From Chitinophagaceae bacterium (GTDB lineage Bacteria; Bacteroidota; Bacteroidia; Chitinophagales; Chitinophagaceae), in assembly GCA_016715365.1 (NCBI GenBank), contig JADKAM010000003.1:62001-126000 (forward strand): a stretch of DNA of 64,000 nt, in the 5' to 3' direction. Shown piece by piece: positions 35,509-43,464 of this stretch (the first letter of the stretch is position 1; each line of letters opens with the position of its first letter). The notes under the pieces are model-generated. The model did no database searches. It saw nothing but the letters and a program-made list of their open reading frames with translations, and had not been told where the DNA came from. The translations under genes and the position numbers were made by a program.

Positions 35509-37479
35509 ATGAAAAAGTTGTTTTATTTTTTTGCGGTTTTGTTTTTATCCAGCCTGTACACAAAGGCATCTGCTCCTACAGATTATTTTCGTTCTGCACA
35601 AAGTGGTGACTGGAGTAATTTAACCACCTGGGAATCATCGCCGGATAATGTAACCTATACTGCAGCCACCTTAATACCTAACAGTGCAGCCAATACGATC
35701 AAAATAGATCATATGGTTACTGTAAGCAGCAACCAGGATATGGACCAGGTGATAATTGGCTTCGGTACCCTGCAACATAACGGAGGAACACTTACCGTAA
35801 ATGATGGGCCTGGGGATGATATTACAGTAGAGATCATTGGTGTTTTTCATCTTAATGTAAACCCGGGCCCGGTATTTTCCGGTGCAGCTGCCATAAGGAT
35901 TAAAAATTCAGCTACGTTAAGACTTTCGGCTACGGGATTAACCGGTGCAGGAACGGGCGTAAATGCTTCAAATTATATTTATGATCACAATTCTGTTCTT
36001 GAATATACACTTTCCCTGGCTTTTTCTACAGCAGGAGTAACCTATTTTCCAAATGCCCTGCCGGGCGTAATTCCCATTTTCAGAACAACCAGTAATATTG
36101 GAATAGTTGGATCTAATTCTACCACCACATTCAATGGGCTGTTTGAGGCTAATGGCAATATTATATTTGGAAACAGCGGTGATAAAATTTTCAGGAATGG
36201 GATCAGCGGCACCGGTAATATTGATGGTTCAGCATCGGGCAAATTCATCATTAATGGTACCAGTGCTATTTTGGGCGGCACAGGTAATTTAACAGTACCT
36301 GCTGTTGCCGGTATGGACATTGGCACCGGCCCAAGCTGCAGTGTGGCCTTAAATGCAAATAAAACAATTACAAATAATATTACCCTGATCAATAATGGCT
36401 ACCTGTTTTTACTTCCAGGCTTTAATTTGACTATGAATGGTATCATTACAGGCGGCTCAGGCACCGCACATGTTGTAACAATTGGTACAGGTAAACTGAC
36501 CATCAATAATATTGGTGTAACACCGGTAACCTTTCCGGTAGGTCGATTTGCGGGAAACTATAATCCCATAACAATCTCAAATGGCGGTGGCTTAAATTAT
36601 AGTGTGAGGGTTGATACAGGAATCAGCCCCACTATTGTTATTCCTTTAAATGCAGTGAACAGAACCTGGTTTGTTACACCCAGCGGCGGTACACCGGGAA
36701 CAGTGAATACCAATTTCTCTTATTCCGCAGGCCAGGCCAATGCAGGATTTAATTATGCTGCCAACCTGGAACTGGGATTGCATACCGGTGTGTGGAATGT
36801 AATTCAAACAGGTATTGTGCCTGCCGGTTCTTACCAGGTTGCTACCACTGTAAGCACATTTGCCAATAACATAGAAGCTCCGCTGGTGTTGGGAAACCTG
36901 TATGCCATCCTTGCAGCAGATGACCCGGTATCGGTAAACTATTTTACCGGCGTAAAACAAAATGCTAATCATTTATTAAGATGGAAACTTACCTGTAACA
37001 GCAGCCCGGCAGTTACTATGGTGTTGGAACGAAGTAATGATGCCATACACTATGAGGCAATATTTTCTGAATACGCTACCGCATTGCGTTGTGAGCAACC
37101 ATTTGTATATACTGATGACAGGCCGGCAGCCGGTGTAAATTATTACAGGATAAATATGACGGATGATCATGGAAAAATTGCTTACAGCACTATTATAAGT
37201 TTACTGCATGCTGTTTCCGGAATGGATGTTTTACCTATTGCACCCAACCCGGTTAGGGACAAAATTTTTGATCTGAAAATAAGCGTTGCAAAAATTCAAC
37301 GGCTTGAAATGGTTATAACCGATATACAGGGAAGGGTTGTACAGAAAAATACGGTGAATGTATTTGCCGGGTTTAACAGGATACAGGTAAATATCGCAAG
37401 CCTTGGCAACGGCACTTATCAAATGGTAATTACAACTGCAGCAGGACAATCAAAAGTTGTAAGGTTTGTTAAGTTGTAA
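35509..37479 (+). CDS. T9SS cargo gene 5, shorter beta-strand surface protein
   Basis: A 656-residue protein with a signal peptide (MKKLFYFFAVLFLSSLYTKAS). It opens with the DYFRSAQSGDWSNLTTWESS module found in the middle of gene 4, continues with beta-strand repeats (FNGLFEANGNIIFGNSGDKIF), and has a VTFPVGRFAGNYNPITI block comparable to FIFPVGKANGYVPIGV in gene 4. The C-terminal module (NYFTGVKQNANHLLRWKLTC ... EQPFVYTDDRP) and T9SS signal (IAPNPVRDKIFD ... VVRFVKL) match the other four. It looks like a shortened relative of gene 4. Its stop lies 3 bp from the convergent anti-sigma gene stop, with no terminator between. Confidence 0.9.
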   Translation: MKKLFYFFAVLFLSSLYTKASAPTDYFRSAQSGDWSNLTTWESSPDNVTYTAATLIPNSAANTIKIDHMVTVSSNQDMDQVIIGFGTLQHNGGTLTVNDGPGDDITVEIIGVFHLNVNPGPVFSGAAAIRIKNSATLRLSATGLTGAGTGVNASNYIYDHNSVLEYTLSLAFSTAGVTYFPNALPGVIPIFRTTSNIGIVGSNSTTTFNGLFEANGNIIFGNSGDKIFRNGISGTGNIDGSASGKFIINGTSAILGGTGNLTVPAVAGMDIGTGPSCSVALNANKTITNNITLINNGYLFLLPGFNLTMNGIITGGSGTAHVVTIGTGKLTINNIGVTPVTFPVGRFAGNYNPITISNGGGLNYSVRVDTGISPTIVIPLNAVNRTWFVTPSGGTPGTVNTNFSYSAGQANAGFNYAANLELGLHTGVWNVIQTGIVPAGSYQVATTVSTFANNIEAPLVLGNLYAILAADDPVSVNYFTGVKQNANHLLRWKLTCNSSPAVTMVLERSNDAIHYEAIFSEYATALRCEQPFVYTDDRPAAGVNYYRINMTDDHGKIAYSTIISLLHAVSGMDVLPIAPNPVRDKIFDLKISVAKIQRLEMVITDIQGRVVQKNTVNVFAGFNRIQVNIASLGNGTYQMVITTAAGQSKVVRFVKL

Positions 37480-37482
37480 AAC

Positions 37483-37845
37483 TTATGGGGCTGTATATTT
37501 TTTGATCACGATGTAGGCTACAATTACCAGTATCAGTAACGTAACGATGGTTATATAAAGCCAGGGCTGGTCTTTCAGTTTGCGCTTTTCTTTTCTTGCT
37601 TTCTTTTTTGCCGTTTGTTTTTTCAGTTCACTGTTCAGCTGCTGCACCATCAGCGAAACATCTTTTTTATTCTTAAAATTTTCCAGACCTTCCATAGCAT
37701 CATTCATAAACTCATCATCGGCCATCTGTTTTTCCACTTCATGTGCTTCGGCGGCAGACAGGTTCTTATTCAGATAGTCGAGTAGTTTTTCCTGCTCAAT
37801 ATCTTTGTTCAGGTTGGCTAATATGTCTTTTAGATCTTTACTCAT
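37483..37845 (-). CDS. Putative membrane-anchored anti-sigma protein
   Basis: A 120-residue protein with a soluble, mostly helical N-terminal part (LDYLNKNLSAAEAHEVEKQMADDEFMNDAMEGL). A Lys-rich linker and one C-terminal transmembrane helix follow (WLYITIVTLLILVIVAYIVI). The sequence LxYLNxxLSxxExHEVE resembles the helix of anti-sigma factors that binds sigma, but there are no zinc-binding His/Cys residues. It sits 97 bp downstream of an ECF sigma gene on the same strand, which is the usual arrangement. The anti-sigma role is inferred from layout and topology. Confidence 0.65.
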   Translation of the reverse strand: MSKDLKDILANLNKDIEQEKLLDYLNKNLSAAEAHEVEKQMADDEFMNDAMEGLENFKNKKDVSLMVQQLNSELKKQTAKKKARKEKRKLKDQPWLYITIVTLLILVIVAYIVIKKYTAP

Positions 37846-37853
37846 TTGTATAG

Positions 37854-37923
37854 TTCATAATTCTTAATTCTTAATTCTTAGTTCTTAATTCTTAGTTCTT
37901 GGTTTTTAGTTCTTAGTTGATAG
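37854..37923. repeat. Ten tandem 7-bp repeats between the sigma and anti-sigma genes
   Basis: Ten consecutive heptamers read on the plus strand as variants of TTCTTAA/TTCTTAG (first TTCATAA, last TTGATAG). They fill almost the entire 97-bp gap between the ECF sigma factor and the putative anti-sigma gene. Confidence 0.85.
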
Positions 37924-37942
37924 CAAAAGCCTGCAACATAGT

Positions 37943-38515
37943 TCACAGCTTTTCTCCTTCCATGCGTTCCATAATTATTTTTAAATTTCTTTTTCCATTT
38001 TGAATATGGCTTTTTACATGCATGATGCTGTAACTGGTTTGATCGGCAATTTCCTGGTAACTTTTTTTCTCCAGGTAAAACAAAGTTACACATTGTTGCT
38101 GCTCTTCGTTCAGTTGCAACAGGGCGTTTGCCAGGTTATCCAGTGTTTTATCTTTTTGAATATGCTGGCTGTTGCCATCCGGTTCGGCAGGTGTGATTAA
38201 AGTCTGCTCGGTAATCTCTGCACTGAACCTGCCCTTGTCCCTCAGTTTCATCAGGCAATGATTTTTTGCGATCATGTAGATCCAGCTTTTAAAATACTCT
38301 ACTTTGTATTTGTGCAGTTCGTTAATGGCTTTTAAAAATACCTGTTGCACGGCATCTTTTGCTTCTTCTTCATTTTTAAGATACTTCATACTTACACCCA
38401 ACAGCAGCATGGTGTAGCGTTCGAGCAAAATACCCAGCCACTCATTCTGGTGGTCGGCATAAAACCGGGTAAGCAGTTCTGCATCGCTGATATGGCTGTA
38501 TTTATTGTTCTTCAA
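37943..38515 (-). CDS. ECF-type RNA polymerase sigma factor (sigma-70 family)
   Basis: A 190-residue sigma factor with region 2 (DAELLTRFYADHQNEWLGILLERY ... EEEAKDAVQQVFLKAI ... FKSWIYMIAKNHCLMKLRD), a linker, and region 4 with a helix-turn-helix (KKSYQEIADQTSYSIMHVKSHIQNGKRNLK). The size and two-domain build match ECF sigmas. It is followed by a probable anti-sigma gene. The regulon is unknown. Confidence 0.9.
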   Translation of the reverse strand: MKNNKYSHISDAELLTRFYADHQNEWLGILLERYTMLLLGVSMKYLKNEEEAKDAVQQVFLKAINELHKYKVEYFKSWIYMIAKNHCLMKLRDKGRFSAEITEQTLITPAEPDGNSQHIQKDKTLDNLANALLQLNEEQQQCVTLFYLEKKSYQEIADQTSYSIMHVKSHIQNGKRNLKIIMERMEGEKL

Positions 38516-38574
38516 AACGTACCGGTAATTTTAATTTGAATGTACAGATTACTTTACAAAAGGAAACATTTATT

Positions 38575-39750
38575 TTATTTTTTTTGTTGAAGTTTCTGAT
38601 TGTTTTTCAGCACCAGGTATTCAAGCCACAAGGCTTTATTATACGCTGCCGAATAAAAATGATAGATCAGGTAATTCCAATGCAGCAATATTTGTTTCAC
38701 CGGTGTAGGTTGTGCAAAGGCAGCCCTGGCCTGGAAAAACACAAAATGGTCCTGGTCTGTTTTTTCAAATTCTGCAATGGAATTAATAGTAAGTTCAGAT
38801 ACTTCGGCGCCCAATCTTAATAACGACGTTCTTAAAATAATACGTTCCATAATATTGGTAGCCTTCGCAAGTAATTTATTTGCATCATCAATTAACTGAT
38901 CCCTGTACAATTGCAGCTCTGCTATTTTAAAAGCTTCAATTAATCTTGCTACATGATAAATAAGTATGGCAGGCTTTACATAACTGGGCGAAATGTAAAC
39001 CGGACTTTTCATGTATGCACGGTTGTTTAACATATCGGTTATCAGGTAAATGGTTGCACTGTCTTCTTTTACCAGGGGTAATTTTTTTTCAAAATTGAAG
39101 TAGAGGATATTGCATTGCACAGCAAGATCAAAATCGGGGTGCATTTTTTCGCCCAGGTAAGTGCTGTAAGCCGGGATATCGCGGTATTTTTTAAAGGTAG
39201 AATTGATCTTTCTTTTTTTAAGATTACTGACTGCTATCAATCTTTCTTTCAAAGCGGTATTATCGTTGTCATTATTAGCTGAGGCCAGCAGTATCATAAC
39301 GCTGTCGTCGGCATCATCGCCCTGCGCAAGAACCCCGGTAAGCCGGTTGATGAAAAAAGCATGTGGTAATATGGGTGCATTCACCGGCCAGAAACTGTAA
39401 TAAGGTTTGCCATTCGGGTTTCTGTAATGCGGATATGCAGCGGTTGCATTTTTACTTATACGAATAGCTGTTGCTTTATCATCATTGCTTAAGTGTGGTG
39501 TCAGCTTATTTAAAGTAAAAGCTGTTATGGCAGTAAAAAAAATATTGTTATCGGGCTGATAATTATGCGGAAAACCGGCGCACCTGCGGTAACCGGGAAA
39601 CATGCCTGTATAAAATTCCCCATCCTGTTTAAACTGCATGGCTTCAATATCAGCAAGCAGGTTGCTTATTAATGCAGCGTCGGTTTGGGCGAATAAGCCA
39701 TTTGTATTTATGAATACTAATGCAAAAAGTATGGTAAGTTGTTTTTTCAT
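38575..39750 (-). CDS. Exported helical protein of unknown function
   Basis: A 391-residue protein with a signal peptide (MKKQLTILFALVFINTNGLFAQ). The mature part is rich in helices and aromatic/His residues (MFPGYRRCAGFPHNYQPDNNIFF, ATAAYPHYRNPNGKPYYSFWPV, HVARLIEAFKIAELQLY). The layout of paired helices recalls alpha-toroid folds, but no catalytic motif is clear. It lies 73 bp after the isoprenoid-synthase-like gene on the same strand, separated by a half REP-like repeat. Co-transcription is possible but not shown. No function is assigned. Confidence 0.65.
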   Translation of the reverse strand: MKKQLTILFALVFINTNGLFAQTDAALISNLLADIEAMQFKQDGEFYTGMFPGYRRCAGFPHNYQPDNNIFFTAITAFTLNKLTPHLSNDDKATAIRISKNATAAYPHYRNPNGKPYYSFWPVNAPILPHAFFINRLTGVLAQGDDADDSVMILLASANNDNDNTALKERLIAVSNLKKRKINSTFKKYRDIPAYSTYLGEKMHPDFDLAVQCNILYFNFEKKLPLVKEDSATIYLITDMLNNRAYMKSPVYISPSYVKPAILIYHVARLIEAFKIAELQLYRDQLIDDANKLLAKATNIMERIILRTSLLRLGAEVSELTINSIAEFEKTDQDHFVFFQARAAFAQPTPVKQILLHWNYLIYHFYSAAYNKALWLEYLVLKNNQKLQQKK

Positions 39751-39761
39751 AAAGTTAAACC

Positions 39762-39787
39762 CGCCTTCGACAGGCTCAGGCTGACAA
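39762..39787. repeat. Half REP-like repeat
   Basis: CGCCTTCGACAGGCTCAGG followed by CTGACAA matches one arm of the elements at 4780-4846 and 57058-57124. Confidence 0.65.
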
Positions 39788-39823
39788 CTTTTTGTTTTAA
39801 AGTTTATCTATAATAACACTTTT

Positions 39824-40810
39824 TCATTCGGCAAGTTTATAAGCATACCACAACCACTTTAAAAAATTACGGGGCTTTTCCATATCCACGATCATGTCTT
39901 TCCGTTGCAATTCCTGCCAGTTAATTTTTTTGCCGTTTTTTTGCTGCAGCCGAACAAACTGATCCAGTGCCACAACAGATCTTGCATTGATGGTGTTCAT
40001 CACAAAACAAAATTCCTTTTTATTTTTTTCGGCATAGGGCAATGCCATGATCTTTTGATTTTGTAAATCCACCCTTTCTAAAAATGATGTACGAAAAGCG
40101 GCAAAATCATCACAGGTATTTACCAATGTATATATATGGTCCCTTACATCTTTATACAGGTCGAAAATATCGTTGCCCAGCTGGAATAAACTGCCGGTAT
40201 AAAACAATGCTTCTTTCATTTGCTCACCAGCCACATCATCCAGGCATTGGTGATAAATGATAACCGAAGCCGCTCCCTTCATATAGGTGATGTATTCAAG
40301 TTCCTGTTCAGCTATAGCCGGGTTGGTTTGCCTGGCTGTTTCAATCTGTATATCAAGTACATTTTTTGCTGCCAGCAGGTAGGCTTCTTTATGTGGCACA
40401 TCGGCCAGTAAAAAACTTTGTATCTCTTTGGCTACATTTGCCGAAAATGTGGTTGAAGTATAGTTTTGAGGATCGTACGTTATTAAATGGATACGCTCTG
40501 TATCCAGTTTATCTACATCAAAAAGATCATCGCCAACCGGTGTTAAAATACCAAATAGTGTAGCTCTTTTTCTTTCGGCATCTGTAAGTGTACGTCCGTA
40601 TAGTTTTGTGTAATTACTGCATAAAAAAGAAGTGATGAAGAGGCCGTAATAATTCAGTATCTTTTTTTTCTGTTCATCCGGGAATGTTCCGCCGTATTTA
40701 TTTTCCAGCTCATGCAGGTAAGGTACCAGGAAGGTTTTATTGTATTGCTGTTGTTTTTTTATTTCTTTATAAACATGGCGGGATATGTTTATATACCTGA
40801 ATAGCCTCAT
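39824..40810 (-). CDS. Class I isoprenoid/terpene synthase-like enzyme
   Basis: A 328-residue soluble protein. It shows the two metal-binding signatures of class I isoprenoid synthases: DDLFD at residues 94-98 (DDxxD) and NDIFDLYKD at 213-221, a variant of NDxxSxxxE. A Gly-containing helix break (YMKGAASVIIYH, residues 176-187) sits where terpene synthases carry theirs. Overall it is all-helical, consistent with the fold. Prenyltransferase, head-to-head synthase and cyclase activities are all possible; sequence alone does not decide. It stands with an exported helical protein downstream rather than in a recognisable terpene cluster. Confidence 0.7.
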   Translation of the reverse strand: MRLFRYINISRHVYKEIKKQQQYNKTFLVPYLHELENKYGGTFPDEQKKKILNYYGLFITSFLCSNYTKLYGRTLTDAERKRATLFGILTPVGDDLFDVDKLDTERIHLITYDPQNYTSTTFSANVAKEIQSFLLADVPHKEAYLLAAKNVLDIQIETARQTNPAIAEQELEYITYMKGAASVIIYHQCLDDVAGEQMKEALFYTGSLFQLGNDIFDLYKDVRDHIYTLVNTCDDFAAFRTSFLERVDLQNQKIMALPYAEKNKKEFCFVMNTINARSVVALDQFVRLQQKNGKKINWQELQRKDMIVDMEKPRNFLKWLWYAYKLAE

Positions 40811-40873
40811 GGTAGAATTGGTTCCTGTATTTTAAATATACAAAGATCGCAGTTTGGTAATTGCTTAAACAGA

Positions 40874-41329
40874 TCAGCTGCCATCAACCTGATTTACATT
40901 TACCTGCGATTGTTTGGTTCCGGCATCAGTTTTTTTTGGCTTATCCAGAAACAGCATTTTTATTGCGATAATGATCATCAGCACCGCAAATACTTTTTTA
41001 AGTGTTTCCTGGGATATGGTTAAGGCCAGTTTACTGCCAAAGAAACTGCCCGCTAAAAATCCAACAGCCAGCAGGCCAACTATCCTGTAATCAACATGCC
41101 CCTGTTTATAATATTGTATTACACCAAAAATACCAACGGGCAGCATGATCAACGCAAGGGATGTGCCCTGGGCAGTTTTCTGGCTAAAGCCGATAAAATA
41201 AACCAGCGCCGGCACAATGATGATGCCGCCGCCCACGCCTACGAGCCCGCTGAGCATACCGGCTGCAATACCTACCAGTATAATGATAAGAACAGTTTGT
41301 ATATCCATTGGTTTCTTTTTAATGATCAT
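40874..41329 (-). CDS. TauE/SafE-family transporter, half-size
   Basis: A 151-residue membrane protein with four hydrophobic helices and the family N-terminal motif SGLVGVGGGIIIVPAL, then QKTAQGTSLALIMLP and VDYRIVGLLAVGFLAGSFFGSKLA. Full-length members have about 250 residues and two such halves; this is a single half and may dimerise. Its ATG overlaps the ppa stop by 4 bp, supporting the start and coupling. The exported anion is unknown. Confidence 0.85.
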   Translation of the reverse strand: MIIKKKPMDIQTVLIIILVGIAAGMLSGLVGVGGGIIIVPALVYFIGFSQKTAQGTSLALIMLPVGIFGVIQYYKQGHVDYRIVGLLAVGFLAGSFFGSKLALTISQETLKKVFAVLMIIIAIKMLFLDKPKKTDAGTKQSQVNVNQVDGS

Positions 41330-41865
41330 GCAGGAAATGTTGTTTTGTAGAGTGCAATGGAGTCATTGATAACTTTATAGGCGGCTTCTGCATTTTGAAA
41401 TTCATCTATCTCCACTATTTTATTCTCCAGCACTTTGTACTGCTCAAAATAATTGCGCAGTACGGCAATAAAATGTTTGGGAAGATCATCCAGGCTTTTT
41501 ATATAATTAACTCCCGGATCTTTGGAAGCTACGGCAATTATTTTGTCATCAACCAAGCCGGTATCCATCATCTGCATATTGCCAATAACCTTGGCTTCTA
41601 CCAGGCAAAGCGGTTGTATGCTTTCGCTGCACATCACTAAAATATCAAGCGGGTCTCCATCCAGGCCCAGGGTTTGCGGTATAAAGCCATAATTGATGGG
41701 ATAGTGAAAAGAGGAATATATGATGCGGTCTAATTTTAATAAACCCGTCTTTTTATCTACTTCATATTTTGTACGGGAACCTTGCGGAATTTCGATGAGG
41801 CCATTAACAACCTGCGGAGCATTGTCTCCAAAGTGGGCGCCGTGCCAGGGGTGAAGTGTGTACAT
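41326..41865 (-). CDS. ppa: Inorganic pyrophosphatase (family I)
   Basis: A 179-residue cytosolic enzyme hydrolysing pyrophosphate to phosphate. The family I signature DGDPLD (with LDILVM) is present, as are IEIPQGSRTKYEVDKKTG, YPINYGFIPQT and DPGVNYIKSLDDLP, which line the metal site. Length is normal. It is translationally coupled to the TauE/SafE gene downstream. Confidence 0.95.
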   Translation of the reverse strand: MYTLHPWHGAHFGDNAPQVVNGLIEIPQGSRTKYEVDKKTGLLKLDRIIYSSFHYPINYGFIPQTLGLDGDPLDILVMCSESIQPLCLVEAKVIGNMQMMDTGLVDDKIIAVASKDPGVNYIKSLDDLPKHFIAVLRNYFEQYKVLENKIVEIDEFQNAEAAYKVINDSIALYKTTFPA

Positions 41866-41918
41866 GTTTTAAGGTTTAATGGTTTAATGGTTTGATGGTT
41901 CAAATCTCAGGTCTCACC

Positions 41919-41934
41919 ATTCACCACTCACGAA
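41919..41934 (+). repeat. Dispersed intergenic repeat, copy 2
   Basis: A perfect second copy of ATTCACCACTCACGAA (first at 4120-4135), in the ppa-fluC gap, directly followed by a heptamer array. Confidence 0.55.
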
Positions 41935-41962
41935 TTTTTAATTTTTAATTCTTAATTTTTAA
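41935..41962 (+). repeat. 7-bp tandem repeat overlapping the fluC stop
   Basis: Four heptamers: TTTTTAA, TTTTTAA, TTCTTAA, TTTTTAA. They cover the end of the fluC coding region on the minus strand, so they partly code. Confidence 0.65.
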
Positions 41963-42317
41963 ATAGCTGGTATCCCGCAAATGTTGCTGCAATGCCCAAC
42001 ACAACACTTAAAGCGATATACAAAAAAGCCATGCCTGTTTTTCCGCTTTGCAGCAGTTGCATATTCTCCAGTGTAAATGCCGAGAAGGTTGTAAAGCCGC
42101 CACAGATCCCCGTTGCCAGGAATAATTTCCAGTTGTTTGCAAAACTTTCATCTTTGATACTGCAGGCCAATACAAGCCCAATGATAAAACTGCCCATGAT
42201 ATTTACCGAAAGCGTGGCATAAGGAATTTTTTTGACGCTTACCAGCAGCGTGGCTGCATACCTGAGTATAGAACCGATGCCACCACCCAAACCAACCAGT
42301 AATAAATTTTTAATCAT
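41952..42317 (-). CDS. crcB: Fluoride channel FluC/CrcB
   Basis: A 121-residue protein with four transmembrane helices. Family motifs are GGGIGSILRYAATL near the N-terminus, the polar VNIMGSFIIGL helix, and GGFTTFSAFTLE containing the fluoride-lining Phe box. Members act as dual-topology dimers that expel fluoride. No fluoride riboswitch is recognised upstream, because the gene lies 7 bp after a lipoprotein gene on the same strand. Confidence 0.93.
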   Translation of the reverse strand: MIKNLLLVGLGGGIGSILRYAATLLVSVKKIPYATLSVNIMGSFIIGLVLACSIKDESFANNWKLFLATGICGGFTTFSAFTLENMQLLQSGKTGMAFLYIALSVVLGIAATFAGYQLFKN

Positions 42318-42324
42318 CTGCTGT

Positions 42325-42738
42325 TTATAAATTTCCGGAGAAAGTATATTTCAGGTCAACAAGCCATTTGTTATCAATGCGAACAAGCTTTAAAACGGTT
42401 TTATCGGCACGACTGTAACTATTGCTGTAATTAAAAATAAAAATACTGTCTGTTTTTACAACACTGGTTTCATTTACAATGATCTGGGCTTCCTTGTATT
42501 TTTCAAGGGTGGCTTTATCTTTTCCGCTGTACTGTTTTTTGAACCGTTCAAATATCTGGATATTGGTTTCATCTTTATAAAGATATTGTTCGGCTTCTTT
42601 AAAATCATTATCCAGTAAAGCACGTACAAAGGCAGTAGCTACATCTATATCTGTTACAGCCGTTTTTTTCTGATCAGCATTGTTGCAGGAGAAAATGGCT
42701 GCAGTAAGTAATAGGAAGGTGACGTATTTTTTAATCAT
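42325..42738 (-). CDS. Small lipoprotein, DUF4878-like
   Basis: A 137-residue protein when started at 42738, which places a lipoprotein signal at the N-terminus (MIKKYVTFLLLTAAIFSC). The mature part (VATAFVRALLDNDFKEAEQYL ... KTVLKLVRIDNKWLVDLKY) has the NTF2-like layout of DUF4878: helix-helix followed by strands and a WLVD end. It is the third of three related lipoprotein genes and lies 7 bp before fluC. The function of the family is unknown. Confidence 0.75.
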   Translation of the reverse strand: MIKKYVTFLLLTAAIFSCNNADQKKTAVTDIDVATAFVRALLDNDFKEAEQYLYKDETNIQIFERFKKQYSGKDKATLEKYKEAQIIVNETSVVKTDSIFIFNYSNSYSRADKTVLKLVRIDNKWLVDLKYTFSGNL

Positions 42739-42817
42739 TGTTAAAGTTAAACATCTTTTAATAAACAAAAAAGCATCCACCGGTTGGCAGATGCTTTCTT
42801 TAAAATATATAAACTGT

Positions 42818-43378
42818 TTATTTTTTATCCATTGCACCTTTCAGCGAATCCAGGGCCTTCATTCCTTTATCCATCATCATTTTAAGCGAATCGGCACTCA
42901 TGTTTTTGAATTCCTCCATTTTTTCATTCAGCTCACCCATTTGCTCATCGTTCATGCCTTTCTCTTTCATTTTTTCGGCACCCATACTCATCATGGTAGC
43001 CATATCCATGGCAACTTTCCATTCTCCGTTTTCTTTCTTCAACACAAAATCAACAGCTTCGCCGCTCTTTTTTTCTTTTACATTTACGGTTGCCCTGTCT
43101 CCGGTAATCTTGGCTTCGCCCATTTCCATTTTACTTTTGTCAAACTGCTCATCAGTCTTATCTTCCACGGTATTGTCTTTCATTTTCATACCCATTTCCA
43201 TCAGGTCAAACATGGCTTTACTATCTGCAGTAGCCAGTTTGCGGGCTGCGGCAATATCTTTTTTAGCCATCGCATCAAAGAAACCGGTTAATACAGCTTT
43301 GGGATCTCCGGCACCGCTTTTACAGCTGCTGATGTACAAGGCCGAAAAAGCCAAAAGCACTACTAATAATTTTTTCAT
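42818..43378 (-). CDS. Lipoprotein with DUF4878-like fold and Met-rich tail
   Basis: A 186-residue protein with a lipoprotein signal (MKKLLVVLLAFSALYISSC). The DUF4878-like region (AVLTGFFDAMAKKDIAAARKLATADSKAMFDLM ... ENGEWKVAMD) is followed by a Met/Lys/Glu-rich helix. It ends in SADSLKMMMDKGMKALDSL, which reappears in the next gene upstream (NPDSLKMMIKKGLQALDSM). Such a shared tail outside the DUF marks the two as close paralogues. Confidence 0.8.
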   Translation of the reverse strand: MKKLLVVLLAFSALYISSCKSGAGDPKAVLTGFFDAMAKKDIAAARKLATADSKAMFDLMEMGMKMKDNTVEDKTDEQFDKSKMEMGEAKITGDRATVNVKEKKSGEAVDFVLKKENGEWKVAMDMATMMSMGAEKMKEKGMNDEQMGELNEKMEEFKNMSADSLKMMMDKGMKALDSLKGAMDKK

Positions 43379-43464
43379 AAACTATTTTTTAAGGTTAATA
43401 TCTGCCAGGCATAGGCAGAATGGGTATAAAATTAATTTTATTTTGATTAAGAAAGCATTCTGTG

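Noticed and set aside
15388..37479. Repeats in the T9SS array as a CRISPR or satellite
   Set aside because: The similarity is protein-level repeat structure in coding frames with variable spacing; there are no exact direct repeats with spacers.
42680..43291. Plus-strand 203-codon frame (His/Phe-rich) opposite the lipoprotein genes
   Set aside because: Its composition mirrors the Met/Lys/Glu-rich antisense lipoprotein. No start context or domain supports it.
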